Positions 46,684-54,882 of a stretch of DNA of 64,000 nt are shown here, in pieces. A model generated the notes under the pieces. That model was given only the letters and a program-made list of their open reading frames with translations, did no database searches and had not been told where the DNA came from. The translations under genes and the position numbers were made by a program. The first letter of the stretch is position 1; the number at the start of each line of letters is the position of its first letter. The DNA comes from Legionella bononiensis (GTDB taxonomy: Bacteria; Pseudomonadota; Gammaproteobacteria; Legionellales; Legionellaceae): assembly GCF_016786215.1 (NCBI RefSeq), contig NZ_JADOBG010000022.1:186001-250000 (forward strand), given 5' to 3'.

Positions 46684-47391
46684 ATGTTTTTTAACCGATT
46701 CAGTATCTTGTTTATCGCCTGCTTTTTCATGCTCTTTCAACAATCAACGCACAGTCATGGACTTATAGAACAACCAGGCTCACGTGAATATTTTTGCGGT
46801 AAAGTAACTCAGCCCCATCATATTGAACCAGGCAATACCATTCCTTTTAAAGAATGCCGACCCATTTTGACAAAAGAAGATGGCAGTTACAATCAGGATG
46901 TGTACCAGTTTATGAGCGTATTAAGCCATACTCGGGGATATTATCAAAACGACACTCTGCCACAACATGTTTGCGGCTTTAACAACGAAACCTTTAAAGG
47001 CAAAGCCTCTCCCTGGGATGCGGCGATTAACTGGCCAACAAATAAAATAAGAACCGGCGAACAAGAATTTGTATGGGATGTTTCGTATGGTCCTCACTTT
47101 AGTGATACAGAACATTTTCGCTATTGGATTACCAAACCAGATTATCAATTTAAAGAGAATCAACCCTTACAATGGAGTGACTTGGAAACAGAACCATTTT
47201 GTCAATTCACATGGGATGACGAAAATCCAACTCAAGACAAAAATACCATTTGGGCGGATAAAACAAACAATAAATTTCACATGACATGCCAGGTTCCTGA
47301 GCGCTCTGGTCGTCATGTGATTTATGCTGAATGGGGCAGAAACCAAAGCACCAATGAACGTTTTCATTCCTGCATTGATGTTGTCTATTAA
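46684..47391 (+). CDS. Secreted lytic polysaccharide monooxygenase-like protein (AA10, chitin/cellulose)
   Basis: The 235-residue protein has a signal peptide cleaved between Ser24 and His25 (QSTHS-HGLIEQPGSR), leaving an N-terminal histidine as AA10 copper enzymes require. The second brace histidine is likely His138 in the AA10-type segment YGPHFSDTEHFRYWITK. Cysteines (CG, CR, VCG, FCQF) suggest disulfides. The family oxidatively cuts chitin or cellulose with copper and peroxide or O2. No carbohydrate-binding module is present. It is the natural partner of the GH5 enzyme at 29513, though not adjacent. Confidence 0.85.
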   Translation: MFFNRFSILFIACFFMLFQQSTHSHGLIEQPGSREYFCGKVTQPHHIEPGNTIPFKECRPILTKEDGSYNQDVYQFMSVLSHTRGYYQNDTLPQHVCGFNNETFKGKASPWDAAINWPTNKIRTGEQEFVWDVSYGPHFSDTEHFRYWITKPDYQFKENQPLQWSDLETEPFCQFTWDDENPTQDKNTIWADKTNNKFHMTCQVPERSGRHVIYAEWGRNQSTNERFHSCIDVVY

Positions 47392-47554
47392 ATACAAGTT
47401 TATTTTTTAATCCTTCCCTGCTTATGGATAAGCACTTGTTTCTTTGAACTTCTTCATTGGCGTATAAAGTGCCTTTTTGAACATGAAAAGGATTTATTAC
47501 TCTATACTCAAATAAAGATTCTCTCACTAAGTTCAGAATTACGTAATAAAACAA

Positions 47555-47712
47555 CCGTCATTCCGAGTGCAACGAGGGATCTCCTGAATGTGGTGCGGTG
47601 CCTTTATTTGGAGATCCTTCACTACGTTCAGGATGACGAAAACAGTGTCATATTACAGGAGAACCTTCAATATATTCAGGATCAGGCTTTGACGAGTTAT
47701 TGAGAAGTTACG
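47555..47712. repeat. MITE-like palindromic repeat, extended copy
   Basis: The segment holds CCGTCATTCCGAGTGCAACG ... GGAGATCCTTCACTACGTTC and ends TTATTGAGAAGTTACG, the same end as the element at 25066. A second partial inverted unit (GGAGAACCTTCAATATATTC) follows the first. With flanking DNA it fills the gap between 47392 and 47757, where no gene is seen. Confidence 0.7.
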
Positions 47713-47757
47713 AATTTAACATATACTATCTACTCTGAACTTATAGGGAAATTCACT

Positions 47758-48312
47758 ATGTTAACAATTAAGGTAATCATAGGCAGTTTACGAAAAGAAT
47801 CACTTAATAAAAAACTCATACTCGCTTTAGACAAGTTAAACCACCCTAATCTTGAATTCAAAATTCTGGATATACACCAAATCCCTTTGTATAACCAGGA
47901 TATTGAATTAAACCCACCTGAATCAGTAACCAATCTAAAAAATGAAATTGCCAATGCTGATGGCATAATAATCGCTACTCCGGAATACAATCGCTCAATA
48001 CCGGGTGTTTTAAAAAATATTATTGACTGGGGTTCACGACCTTATGGCAAAAATTCCTGGGCTAATAAAGCCGTTGCCATAATAGGAACAAGTCCTGGAA
48101 ATGTAGGAACCGCAGTTGCTCAATCGCATTTACGCAGCATACTGGTTGGAATCGACATGATCGTCATGGGACAGCCTGAAGTATACATCACATTTAAAGA
48201 AGACTTGATTGATGAACACTATAATATTACAAATGAAGGGACTAAAAATTATTTACAAAAATTCCTTGATACGTTCAGCAATTGGGTAGAGTTTCATCAC
48301 TCAAAATCCTGA
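47758..48312 (+). CDS. NADPH-dependent FMN reductase family protein
   Basis: The 184-residue protein shows the flavodoxin-like FMN-binding start IIGSLRKESLNKKLI and the conserved ANADGIIIATPEYNRSIPGVLKNIIDW, the signature of FMN_red/ChrR-type reductases. Such enzymes reduce flavins, quinones or azo compounds with NAD(P)H as oligomers in the cytoplasm. Length and motifs are complete. A terminator follows at 48321. Confidence 0.88.
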   Translation: MLTIKVIIGSLRKESLNKKLILALDKLNHPNLEFKILDIHQIPLYNQDIELNPPESVTNLKNEIANADGIIIATPEYNRSIPGVLKNIIDWGSRPYGKNSWANKAVAIIGTSPGNVGTAVAQSHLRSILVGIDMIVMGQPEVYITFKEDLIDEHYNITNEGTKNYLQKFLDTFSNWVEFHHSKS

Positions 48313-48320
48313 TAAAATGC

Positions 48321-48349
48321 AGGACTGTAGCATAACTACAGTCCTTTTC
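48321..48349 (+). terminator. Rho-independent terminator
   Basis: AGGACTGTAG pairs with CTACAGTCCT around a 5-base loop and is followed by TTTTCT. It closes the FMN reductase gene and may also act on the convergent operon ending at 48391. Confidence 0.8.
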
Positions 48350-48390
48350 TCGCCGAATCAGTGAATTGTTGTACTGGTAACAGTAACGAT

Positions 48391-49572
48391 TCACATCCCG
48401 TCAAAAAAACGTCCAACATAAGTTGCTGTCGGTGAGGTGCCATATGCCATCAATGTTTCAGCTTGTTCATAGGTAATTACCGTTACCAATGGAGCCTGCT
48501 GTATAATGGCGTGAACCTGACCCAGATGGACCATACTGTTTACATTATAAGTATTTTCGTAATTTGGCGAACTTGTAGGCGTTACATAAAAATCATTATT
48601 TGCACCTAAAGTAAGGTAATTGGTAATTTTATAACTTCCTGTTGTTAAATTATACAAACTACTCCAGTAGGTTGGTGAAGTATTGATTCCAACAGGAACA
48701 AAAGCCCCTGCATATAAAGCCGCATTAGCTACATAAGTGGCCTGAACATCCGTATTGGCCTGTGGAGAAGCAGCCAATAAGGCTCTTAAGCGCACATATC
48801 GAGAAGGTGGCATTGAATCGCCAGGTAAACCCAGATAACCACTGCCATTCATAAACTCACCATTGACTTCGTAATATTGATTATGCGTTACGAAAATTGA
48901 TGATACTAAATCGTAATTTTGCTGTTGCCAGGTAATTTCAGGGCTATTTCCCATTACCTGCAGATTTCCCGTGGTAGTAACCTGCATCACACCACCAAGA
49001 AATTCAATAACAGCTGATGCCCCTGTTTTATCTTCGATATGAAAATGCAATGGAAATACTTTACGTACCCCAGCTCCTACACGAATAGTTCCCATACTCA
49101 CTTGCACATTACTCAAATTAGTCAATGCTTCAGCAACACTTCCTGAAGTTCCTAAAACATAATTGATAATATCAAACACACTCAGGGTTGGCATATTGTT
49201 GATCTGATGTCGTGGATAGACTGTGATATTAGGTAAATACAATGCCCCTACATAAACTCCGGCCGTATTCAATCCATCCATCAATTGTGTGTCTGATGCA
49301 GGTTTACCTATAAATTGATACGTATTTATCCAGGTAGCTGCTTTATTATAAGCATCTAAATCGACATCGATACTACTGGTATTCACATCACCCACCTCAC
49401 CATAACGAATAGGAAGAGGAAGATCGTCTTCAAAATCCAGAGTACGAAAGCCAATGACATTGGTTATCACATTATTTGTATAAACTGGAACGAAAGCCGA
49501 ACTGCATGCACTGGCCTGTTGCATTATTAAACCGGCACAAATGCCCCCAATTAGTGTCTTTATCAATTTCAT
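48391..49572 (-). CDS. Secreted linear-amide C-N hydrolase (choloylglycine hydrolase family)
   Basis: The ATG at 49572 has AGGA 6 bases upstream and gives 393 residues. The signal peptide ends at QQASA, leaving Cys23 as the first residue (CSSAFVPVY), the autocatalytic Ntn nucleophile. Downstream GFRTLDFEDDLP supplies the conserved Arg and Asp, and NSPEITWQQQNYDL the later Asn region. Relatives hydrolyse bile-salt amides, penicillin V or N-acyl amides; export here points to an extracytoplasmic N-acyl substrate. It is the last gene of a tight operon with 49593 and 50998. Confidence 0.88.
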   Translation of the reverse strand: MKLIKTLIGGICAGLIMQQASACSSAFVPVYTNNVITNVIGFRTLDFEDDLPLPIRYGEVGDVNTSSIDVDLDAYNKAATWINTYQFIGKPASDTQLMDGLNTAGVYVGALYLPNITVYPRHQINNMPTLSVFDIINYVLGTSGSVAEALTNLSNVQVSMGTIRVGAGVRKVFPLHFHIEDKTGASAVIEFLGGVMQVTTTGNLQVMGNSPEITWQQQNYDLVSSIFVTHNQYYEVNGEFMNGSGYLGLPGDSMPPSRYVRLRALLAASPQANTDVQATYVANAALYAGAFVPVGINTSPTYWSSLYNLTTGSYKITNYLTLGANNDFYVTPTSSPNYENTYNVNSMVHLGQVHAIIQQAPLVTVITYEQAETLMAYGTSPTATYVGRFFDGM

Positions 49573-49592
49573 GTACATTCCTTGTTATATAC

Positions 49593-50987
49593 TCATGCAG
49601 CTCTTGCGCAGCGAACAAAAAGATCAAGAAATTTATTATCAAGATTATGAATACTGCTGCTTCCAGGGTTAAAATAAAGAGCCCAGGCTGTTCCGGCTGG
49701 ATTTACGGAAAATTCAGTGGAGCTCCAGTAATAACCTGATAAACATTGAAGCCCTGAGCATTGACTGCTAATTAACTGACCTAAATTATCAACCATGTTA
49801 GGTGTTCCTGGGATGCAATTAGCCCAAGGCTCATTTATCGCCGGTCCCATCTCACAAATGGAGGGTAAATACCAGTTCGAATAACAGGTACTTCCCTCAG
49901 TACAGGGACTATTTCCAGATGAGTCAATCTGATAATTGGCACAGAGGGACGCAGCAAACGAATTAATTGGCAATTGTTCTGGCGGCCCTTTTAGTGTGGT
50001 CACTATAGCTGCAGTATTACAGGCTCCATCATAGGAACCGGAACAAGGTGAAGTGCTGTCATCATAAACTCCGACCGTTACTGCACCAGAGCCATTATCC
50101 CATACAAGTCCGCCATGTACGCTTGCGGTATTATTCTGTTTTGCAGCCACTTTAATACCCACACTTTGTGATATCGGTGTCGTATCATCAAGAGCAAAAA
50201 CAAAGCCTTGTTGATAAAAGTTGTTATAAGTAAGCACAATAATATTTGCAGTAATTGGAGCGCCGCTATCGCCTTGCACAGTCAATACAGAGGGGGTTGG
50301 TTCTATAAGTGCTGAACTGGCTGGTGTACTTGGAGTGTCACCCGGAGTAATAGTCAATACACAACTTCCTCCGGCCGGAATAGTACCGCAGGTTGTAGGT
50401 GAAATACGTGTGTTTGCTGGTAGCTGAGGTGAAACGGAATAACTCACGTTGGCTATTGCAAAAGATGCGTGGTTCGTAATAATTAACTGTCGAGCCTTTG
50501 ATGCAGTAAATAATAATCCCTGCTTCGCCAATATCAAGGTTGAAGAGGATAAACTAAGCGATCCAACGGATACCTGCAGTTTTTCGTTAGGTGAAGGCAA
50601 TGAGCACGATGAATGACTGGAACCGATACAAACAGTCGGCCCCAAATCATGCACACCGGGAGGCAATTGACTGGCATTAATCTTCAAATTAAGTGAACAG
50701 GAAGCTCCTGGCCCCAAGGTAAAGGGACTCTGACATGGGTTATTACTGCCTCCGGTATCTTGAGTCATTCCTGCAACAGGTTGTACGGTCAATGTTTTAG
50801 TACTGGATAATTTGTTAGTGACTACATACGTCACTTTGGCTGTGCCGTTTATAGATAATCGAACAAAGTTACTCCCAGGCACTGATGGAACAATGGTAAA
50901 TTTAGGCAGTGAAGCCAAAGCCGTGTTTGTAATTAACAATGAAATGAAGCTAAAGCACCCCATCCAGAACCAGTTATTCTTATTCAT
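49593..50987 (-). CDS. Secreted protein with Ig-like repeats and C-terminal DUF1566 (Lcl-type) domain
   Basis: The 464-residue protein has a signal peptide (to about ALA, residue 26), then two beta-sandwich repeats with conserved Gly/Cys turns (LGPGASCSLNLKI; IPAGGSCVLTITPGD). The C-terminal domain (about 270-464) shows WYLPSICEMG, YYWSSTEF and FVRCARAA. This is the DUF1566 pattern found at the end of the Legionella collagen-like adhesin Lcl, and likely related to C-type-lectin-like formylglycine folds. Predicted surface or secreted binding protein. It lies 10 bp after the barrel gene and 20 bp before the amide hydrolase gene. Confidence 0.75.
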   Translation of the reverse strand: MNKNNWFWMGCFSFISLLITNTALASLPKFTIVPSVPGSNFVRLSINGTAKVTYVVTNKLSSTKTLTVQPVAGMTQDTGGSNNPCQSPFTLGPGASCSLNLKINASQLPPGVHDLGPTVCIGSSHSSCSLPSPNEKLQVSVGSLSLSSSTLILAKQGLLFTASKARQLIITNHASFAIANVSYSVSPQLPANTRISPTTCGTIPAGGSCVLTITPGDTPSTPASSALIEPTPSVLTVQGDSGAPITANIIVLTYNNFYQQGFVFALDDTTPISQSVGIKVAAKQNNTASVHGGLVWDNGSGAVTVGVYDDSTSPCSGSYDGACNTAAIVTTLKGPPEQLPINSFAASLCANYQIDSSGNSPCTEGSTCYSNWYLPSICEMGPAINEPWANCIPGTPNMVDNLGQLISSQCSGLQCLSGYYWSSTEFSVNPAGTAWALYFNPGSSSIHNLDNKFLDLFVRCARAA

Positions 50988-50997
50988 TACACCATCC

Positions 50998-51768
50998 TTA
51001 AGCCATGTAAGTAAGATTGAACATCAAAGAATGGGTATAGAGGTTGGAAAGGGATAAACCTCCATTCATTGTTTGCTCCGACGTTGGCCCTAGAGTACTT
51101 TGCCCCCAATCCGCAAATTCATAGCCGACTCCAGCAGACCAATGCTCACTCCATTGTTTTTGTATCCCTGCTCCCAAAATATACGACAAACTTGATTTCC
51201 TCTGCTCTATGAAGCCGGGGGTAGGCGCGTTTTCAGGAATTTTGGGAGTACTGATGTATGCATAGGAGCGATTAACGGCGATCCCGGCACTGCCGCTGAT
51301 ATAAGGTTGAACACTCCAGGAATCAAGTTGTGCTAACAACTTACCCTTAACTCCGATAGAACCAGTATTTACTTTATAGCTGTAAAAGTAATCATTAAAA
51401 TTGGCGTCCGCGTTTTCCCAGATGTCGCCATATAATTTTGCATTGCCAGAGGCCCCAATAGCAAAACCAAACTGCCCAAGAATCCAAGCATTAAAGGGGC
51501 GCTGCAGACCAATAAACAGGGAACCAGTTGCCAAAGCATTTGTATTTTTATTGGCAGCATAAGTATTTTCAATTTCGGGTTCCAAGACCAATGTCTGAGT
51601 TGAACCGGCTCTTGCCCATGATGGCCCTGCGCACAAGGAAATCACCATTGTTTCTGAAAAATTTGAAGCCGATTTTAATGTATTACCCTGACTTCCCGCC
51701 ATGGTAACCTGGGCATATAATCCAGATAATACTCCCACCAACACTCGATACTTAAATCCTTTTAACAC
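50998..51768 (-). CDS. Outer-membrane beta-barrel protein, first gene of the surface operon
   Basis: The 256-residue protein starts with GTG (51768), with AAGGAA 6 bases before it. The signal peptide (to about VTMA, residue 24) is followed by a barrel: LFIGLQRPFNAWILGQFGFAIGA, GSIGVKGKLLAQLDSWSVQPYISGSAGIAV, AGIQKQWSEHWSAGVGYEFADWG and LYTHSLMFNLTYMA. It belongs to the Legionella small OMP group. It is 10 bp from the DUF1566 gene, so its product may export, anchor or accompany that protein. Confidence 0.75.
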   Translation of the reverse strand: MLKGFKYRVLVGVLSGLYAQVTMAGSQGNTLKSASNFSETMVISLCAGPSWARAGSTQTLVLEPEIENTYAANKNTNALATGSLFIGLQRPFNAWILGQFGFAIGASGNAKLYGDIWENADANFNDYFYSYKVNTGSIGVKGKLLAQLDSWSVQPYISGSAGIAVNRSYAYISTPKIPENAPTPGFIEQRKSSLSYILGAGIQKQWSEHWSAGVGYEFADWGQSTLGPTSEQTMNGGLSLSNLYTHSLMFNLTYMA

Positions 51769-51902
51769 CCGTATTTCCTTACCTTTTCATTTGCAAAAAT
51801 CGTTATAATTAAAGAAATACCCATTAAAGTCAATAAGTAATAAGTTAAACATCCTGTTTCATAAAATTAGAACTGATGCTCGTTATTTCATCGGAGGTTC
51901 TG

Positions 51903-53570
51903 TCATGTGGAAGAGATAGGAGTGTTAGTACCATCAGGAAACGCTTTTTTAATGGCTATCAATGCATCCTCAACCGAATTTGCATTGCGTATCGCCTCAA
52001 ACATAACCAATCTGTTATTGACACAGTCAAGTGCTTTTTCCGGATACAGCTCTTTAAGTTCCCTGTTTTTATTTATTCCTATATTTGCGATATGTTGAAT
52101 TTCTTTAAAATCCTCTTTTTTATCGAGCGCAGCTAAAATGGCAAATAAATTAGGATAATATTGAATTTTAAACGGCATCATAGGTTCAACAAAGTGCTTA
52201 CTCCTTATGATTAAAGCCAACTCTCTATAAGAATCAACCCCACTGCTTTCAGAACGTACCGAAACTGTATTTGGATTCTGAAAACGCTGATTTTCACTCG
52301 GTTGTTCAACAGAGTCGGATAATTCATTCTCATGATTGAACGATTCAAACAGAGGCTCATTTTTAAATATTTGCATCAATTTTTTATCTACGGGTTTTCC
52401 ATCCAAAACGTCCAATAAGGCGACTACTGCATCGAGTTTCTCCATACGGGAAAATTCCACATTAAAAATGGTGGTATATTCGGGTTCAGTTGCTTTTTTA
52501 TTGATATATGAGTTCACTGCATCAATAACTATTTGTAGCTCATAGTCCCTAAAAATATAGTGATCTTCCTCATCAAATTCCTCCTTGAAATAATCACGCA
52601 TTATATGTTCTGCAGTGTCAAACGGTTTCTCCTGTGAGTGTTCCAAATCAGGTTGATTATCGAGTATGTACTGCTCCAGAATTTTTGGATAATTTGCGTC
52701 GTTTACTTCTCTCAAAGTAAGAGTTCTCAGCAAATTGATGCATAGAACTTTAATTATTGGAGGACAAGCCATGGTGTTATAGTGTTCCAGATAACTAATA
52801 ATATCTCTGAATTTGTCCCGCCAGTTATCAGAGTTATTGTCAATCAGACTACGCGACATAGTCAGGATATCTACCCTGCTTTTATCAATAGAAGCACACA
52901 TCAGAGCTATAGCTATTCGAAAATTCAGGGACAAGATTTGCTTTTTTTCATCCGATGACTCTTTTGGAAAAGACCCAATCTCATTTAAATTCGTTAACAT
53001 CTGCAAACATCGTGAATCAGGAAGTGCTCCATACTCCAATAATGCCTTTGTTATCTCAAGTTGGCCTTTGGCTATGGCTGTATGCAAAGGGAATGTTCCG
53101 TTATTCGGGGATGCGCCAGCATTTAGCAGTATCCTGATCAAATGAACATCGCCACTTTCTACAGCAAGATCCAATGGAAACTCAGGTGAACCTGATGAAG
53201 AATGTCCCGAAGGACGATCTGGATTAGCATTGAACTGCAAAAGGGCATTAATTATCAGCACGTCTCTGCTTTTTAAAGCCACGTTCAAAGGCGAACTGTC
53301 GTTTTGTTCAAGAACCCGATTAGGATCTGAACCAGATTTTAACAAAAGTGTGACCAGGTCTGACTGTTGAATCTCAACTGCAAATTGAAGAGGAGTAAGT
53401 TTCCTCCCGTTAGTGTCAACCAGCTCCAAATCATCTGGGAGAACTCCCTCACCCAATAATCGTTTGATAGTCAATAAATCATTATTTAACAATGCGGTAA
53501 TAAACTGTTCATCAGGTACAGTATTAATATTCTGTGCTTGTGTGGACTGCTCGTGCTTACTATATGACAT
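51903..53570 (-). CDS. Ankyrin-repeat protein, candidate Dot/Icm effector
   Basis: The ATG at 53570 is chosen over a TTG at 53591, giving 555 residues. Residues about 20-185 contain five ankyrin repeats: DLLTIKRLLGEGVLPDD, LTPLQFAVEIQQSDLVTLLL, SPLNVALKSRDVLIINALLQ, EFPLDLAVESGDVHLIRILL and FPLHTAIAKGQLEITKALLE. The remaining 370 residues are helical, acidic and unassigned. No signal peptide is present. Ankyrin proteins of this layout in Legionella are often effectors that bind host proteins. The ribosome site is weak. Confidence 0.75.
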   Translation of the reverse strand: MSYSKHEQSTQAQNINTVPDEQFITALLNNDLLTIKRLLGEGVLPDDLELVDTNGRKLTPLQFAVEIQQSDLVTLLLKSGSDPNRVLEQNDSSPLNVALKSRDVLIINALLQFNANPDRPSGHSSSGSPEFPLDLAVESGDVHLIRILLNAGASPNNGTFPLHTAIAKGQLEITKALLEYGALPDSRCLQMLTNLNEIGSFPKESSDEKKQILSLNFRIAIALMCASIDKSRVDILTMSRSLIDNNSDNWRDKFRDIISYLEHYNTMACPPIIKVLCINLLRTLTLREVNDANYPKILEQYILDNQPDLEHSQEKPFDTAEHIMRDYFKEEFDEEDHYIFRDYELQIVIDAVNSYINKKATEPEYTTIFNVEFSRMEKLDAVVALLDVLDGKPVDKKLMQIFKNEPLFESFNHENELSDSVEQPSENQRFQNPNTVSVRSESSGVDSYRELALIIRSKHFVEPMMPFKIQYYPNLFAILAALDKKEDFKEIQHIANIGINKNRELKELYPEKALDCVNNRLVMFEAIRNANSVEDALIAIKKAFPDGTNTPISST

Positions 53571-53670
53571 ATACAATGCGGAGTGAATCAATAATAGTCA
53601 AATTATAGCAGATAGAAAATCGAAACAATTTCTACCTGTTTCCAACTCGGCCTAAGTCCCGAAGGAGTAA

Positions 53671-53969
53671 TTGCCTTTAAATCTTAAACAGAACGAACCG
53701 AATCAAGCAATGCCCTACCCTTCCTCGATTGTGATTAATTTGACTAACATGGTTCTGATTACGGCATTGAGTTCTCTTCAGGGTATGGCAAGAAATTTAT
53801 CAATAATACTTATCTGGTTTTGGAAGGACTTTATAATCTCAGTACTAATAAAGGACTGGAATTTACACTCTTATACAACATATAGAACCGCATCCGATTC
53901 CCACCTTGGAGCAAATCAAACTCGGTTTGCGATCAGAAAGAACCATCATGGAACATGTGTTTAAGTGAT
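53671..53969 (+). pseudogene. Decayed coding patch, possible outer-membrane protein remnant
   Basis: A 97-codon frame from 53671 does not read like a normal protein. In other + frames two short protein-like runs appear in succession: DYGIEFSSGYGKKF followed by NNTYLVLEGLYNLSTNKG in one frame (about 53758-53885), which has a barrel-strand rhythm, and IEPHPIPTLEQIKLGL through IMEHVFK in a second frame. Stops and frame shifts separate them. This looks like a gene remnant but could be chance. Confidence 0.25.
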
Positions 53970-53983
53970 TGAACCAGCAAAGA

Positions 53984-54017
53984 AAAACCGAGCCGCGACC
54001 GTCAGGAAGCGGAACAT
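53984..54017. repeat. 34-base dispersed repeat, copy B
   Basis: It matches 41594-41627 in 32 of 34 bases (AAAACCGAGCCGCG ... GGAAGCGGAACAT). It lies just after the decayed coding patch, within the 507-bp gap between the ankyrin gene and the gene at 54078. Confidence 0.7.
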
Positions 54018-54077
54018 TTTTCTCCAATTTCAATCAGTGAAACGCGATCTTCCTGGACTGGTATTTAACTAAAAAAG

Positions 54078-54761
54078 TTAAACCAGATTCTCTCTTTCCT
54101 GCTCAATCCAGGCTAAGAATGCCTCGCGATCTGATTTGGACAGACTTGAAAACTTATTTTTAACTGACTCAATAGGTTGTAATTTTTTTCGCAAAGGTTG
54201 TGGTATGGCTTCTTTGAGTTTCATTTTCCCTTGAACTACATGCTCATAAACTTCTGGATTATTTACTTTTAACTTCAATAGCTGTCCATCAGTTGATTTG
54301 GAGCGAGACGGTAAATAAGTTATTGTATTTTCATGTGCAAGTTCCATGCTGATGGTGTCCTGTTCCGTCAGATCACGATGCAAATCTCTAATTGGAATTT
54401 TTTTTTCTTTTGCAAACATTCTGACGCTGGTATCAACCTCATCAAGTACATCACCCCAATAAGCAGCGTGCTGATTTCCTTTGTTCATGGCCGCTCTTAA
54501 CAACCACAACAGTTCATTATTAGTTATACCAAGGCCATCTGGTGATTGACCAAGAACATACTCGCCAAAATTTTTATAGGAATCCGTTCTTTTTTTCCAA
54601 AGTTCATGTTCAATAATTTGCGAAATAACATGAGGCAATTCATGAAATATCAGCCTATTTGACTCGCTGATGTAGTGACTTGCCATTGCGTGTAGCTCAT
54701 CCTCAGTCAATCCAGGCTTATCCTCTGTCGCCCTGTGTGCTAAATGTTCTGTGAATTGCAT
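54078..54761 (-). CDS. Hypothetical protein with phage/plasmid regulator-like features
   Basis: The 227-residue soluble protein has a central segment resembling small regulator-type proteins of plasmids and phages: SYKNFGEYVLGQSPDGLGITNNELLWLL and, later, SRSKSTDGQLLKLKVNNPEVYEHVVQGKMKLKEAI, the layout seen where a ParB-like or replication-associated helix-turn-helix precedes a 'KVNPELYERVLKGEM'-like helix. The C-terminus is helical (SLSKSDREAFLAWIEQE). A GAGGTACGA site supports the ATG at 54761. The function is not known. Confidence 0.45.
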   Translation of the reverse strand: MQFTEHLAHRATEDKPGLTEDELHAMASHYISESNRLIFHELPHVISQIIEHELWKKRTDSYKNFGEYVLGQSPDGLGITNNELLWLLRAAMNKGNQHAAYWGDVLDEVDTSVRMFAKEKKIPIRDLHRDLTEQDTISMELAHENTITYLPSRSKSTDGQLLKLKVNNPEVYEHVVQGKMKLKEAIPQPLRKKLQPIESVKNKFSSLSKSDREAFLAWIEQERENLV

Positions 54762-54882
54762 TCGTACCTCACTTTGTCGATTTTATAAGTTTCATAAATC
54801 ACTCTACGAGAACTTCAGGTTCAGTCTATGAGTGAAGACAACTGTTATCTCTTGCCACTGTTTTTTGATTGGCATTCAATAG

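Noticed and set aside
47207..47554. 115-codon open frame on the minus strand
   Set aside because: It is antisense to the LPMO gene, which has a signal peptide and active-site histidines.
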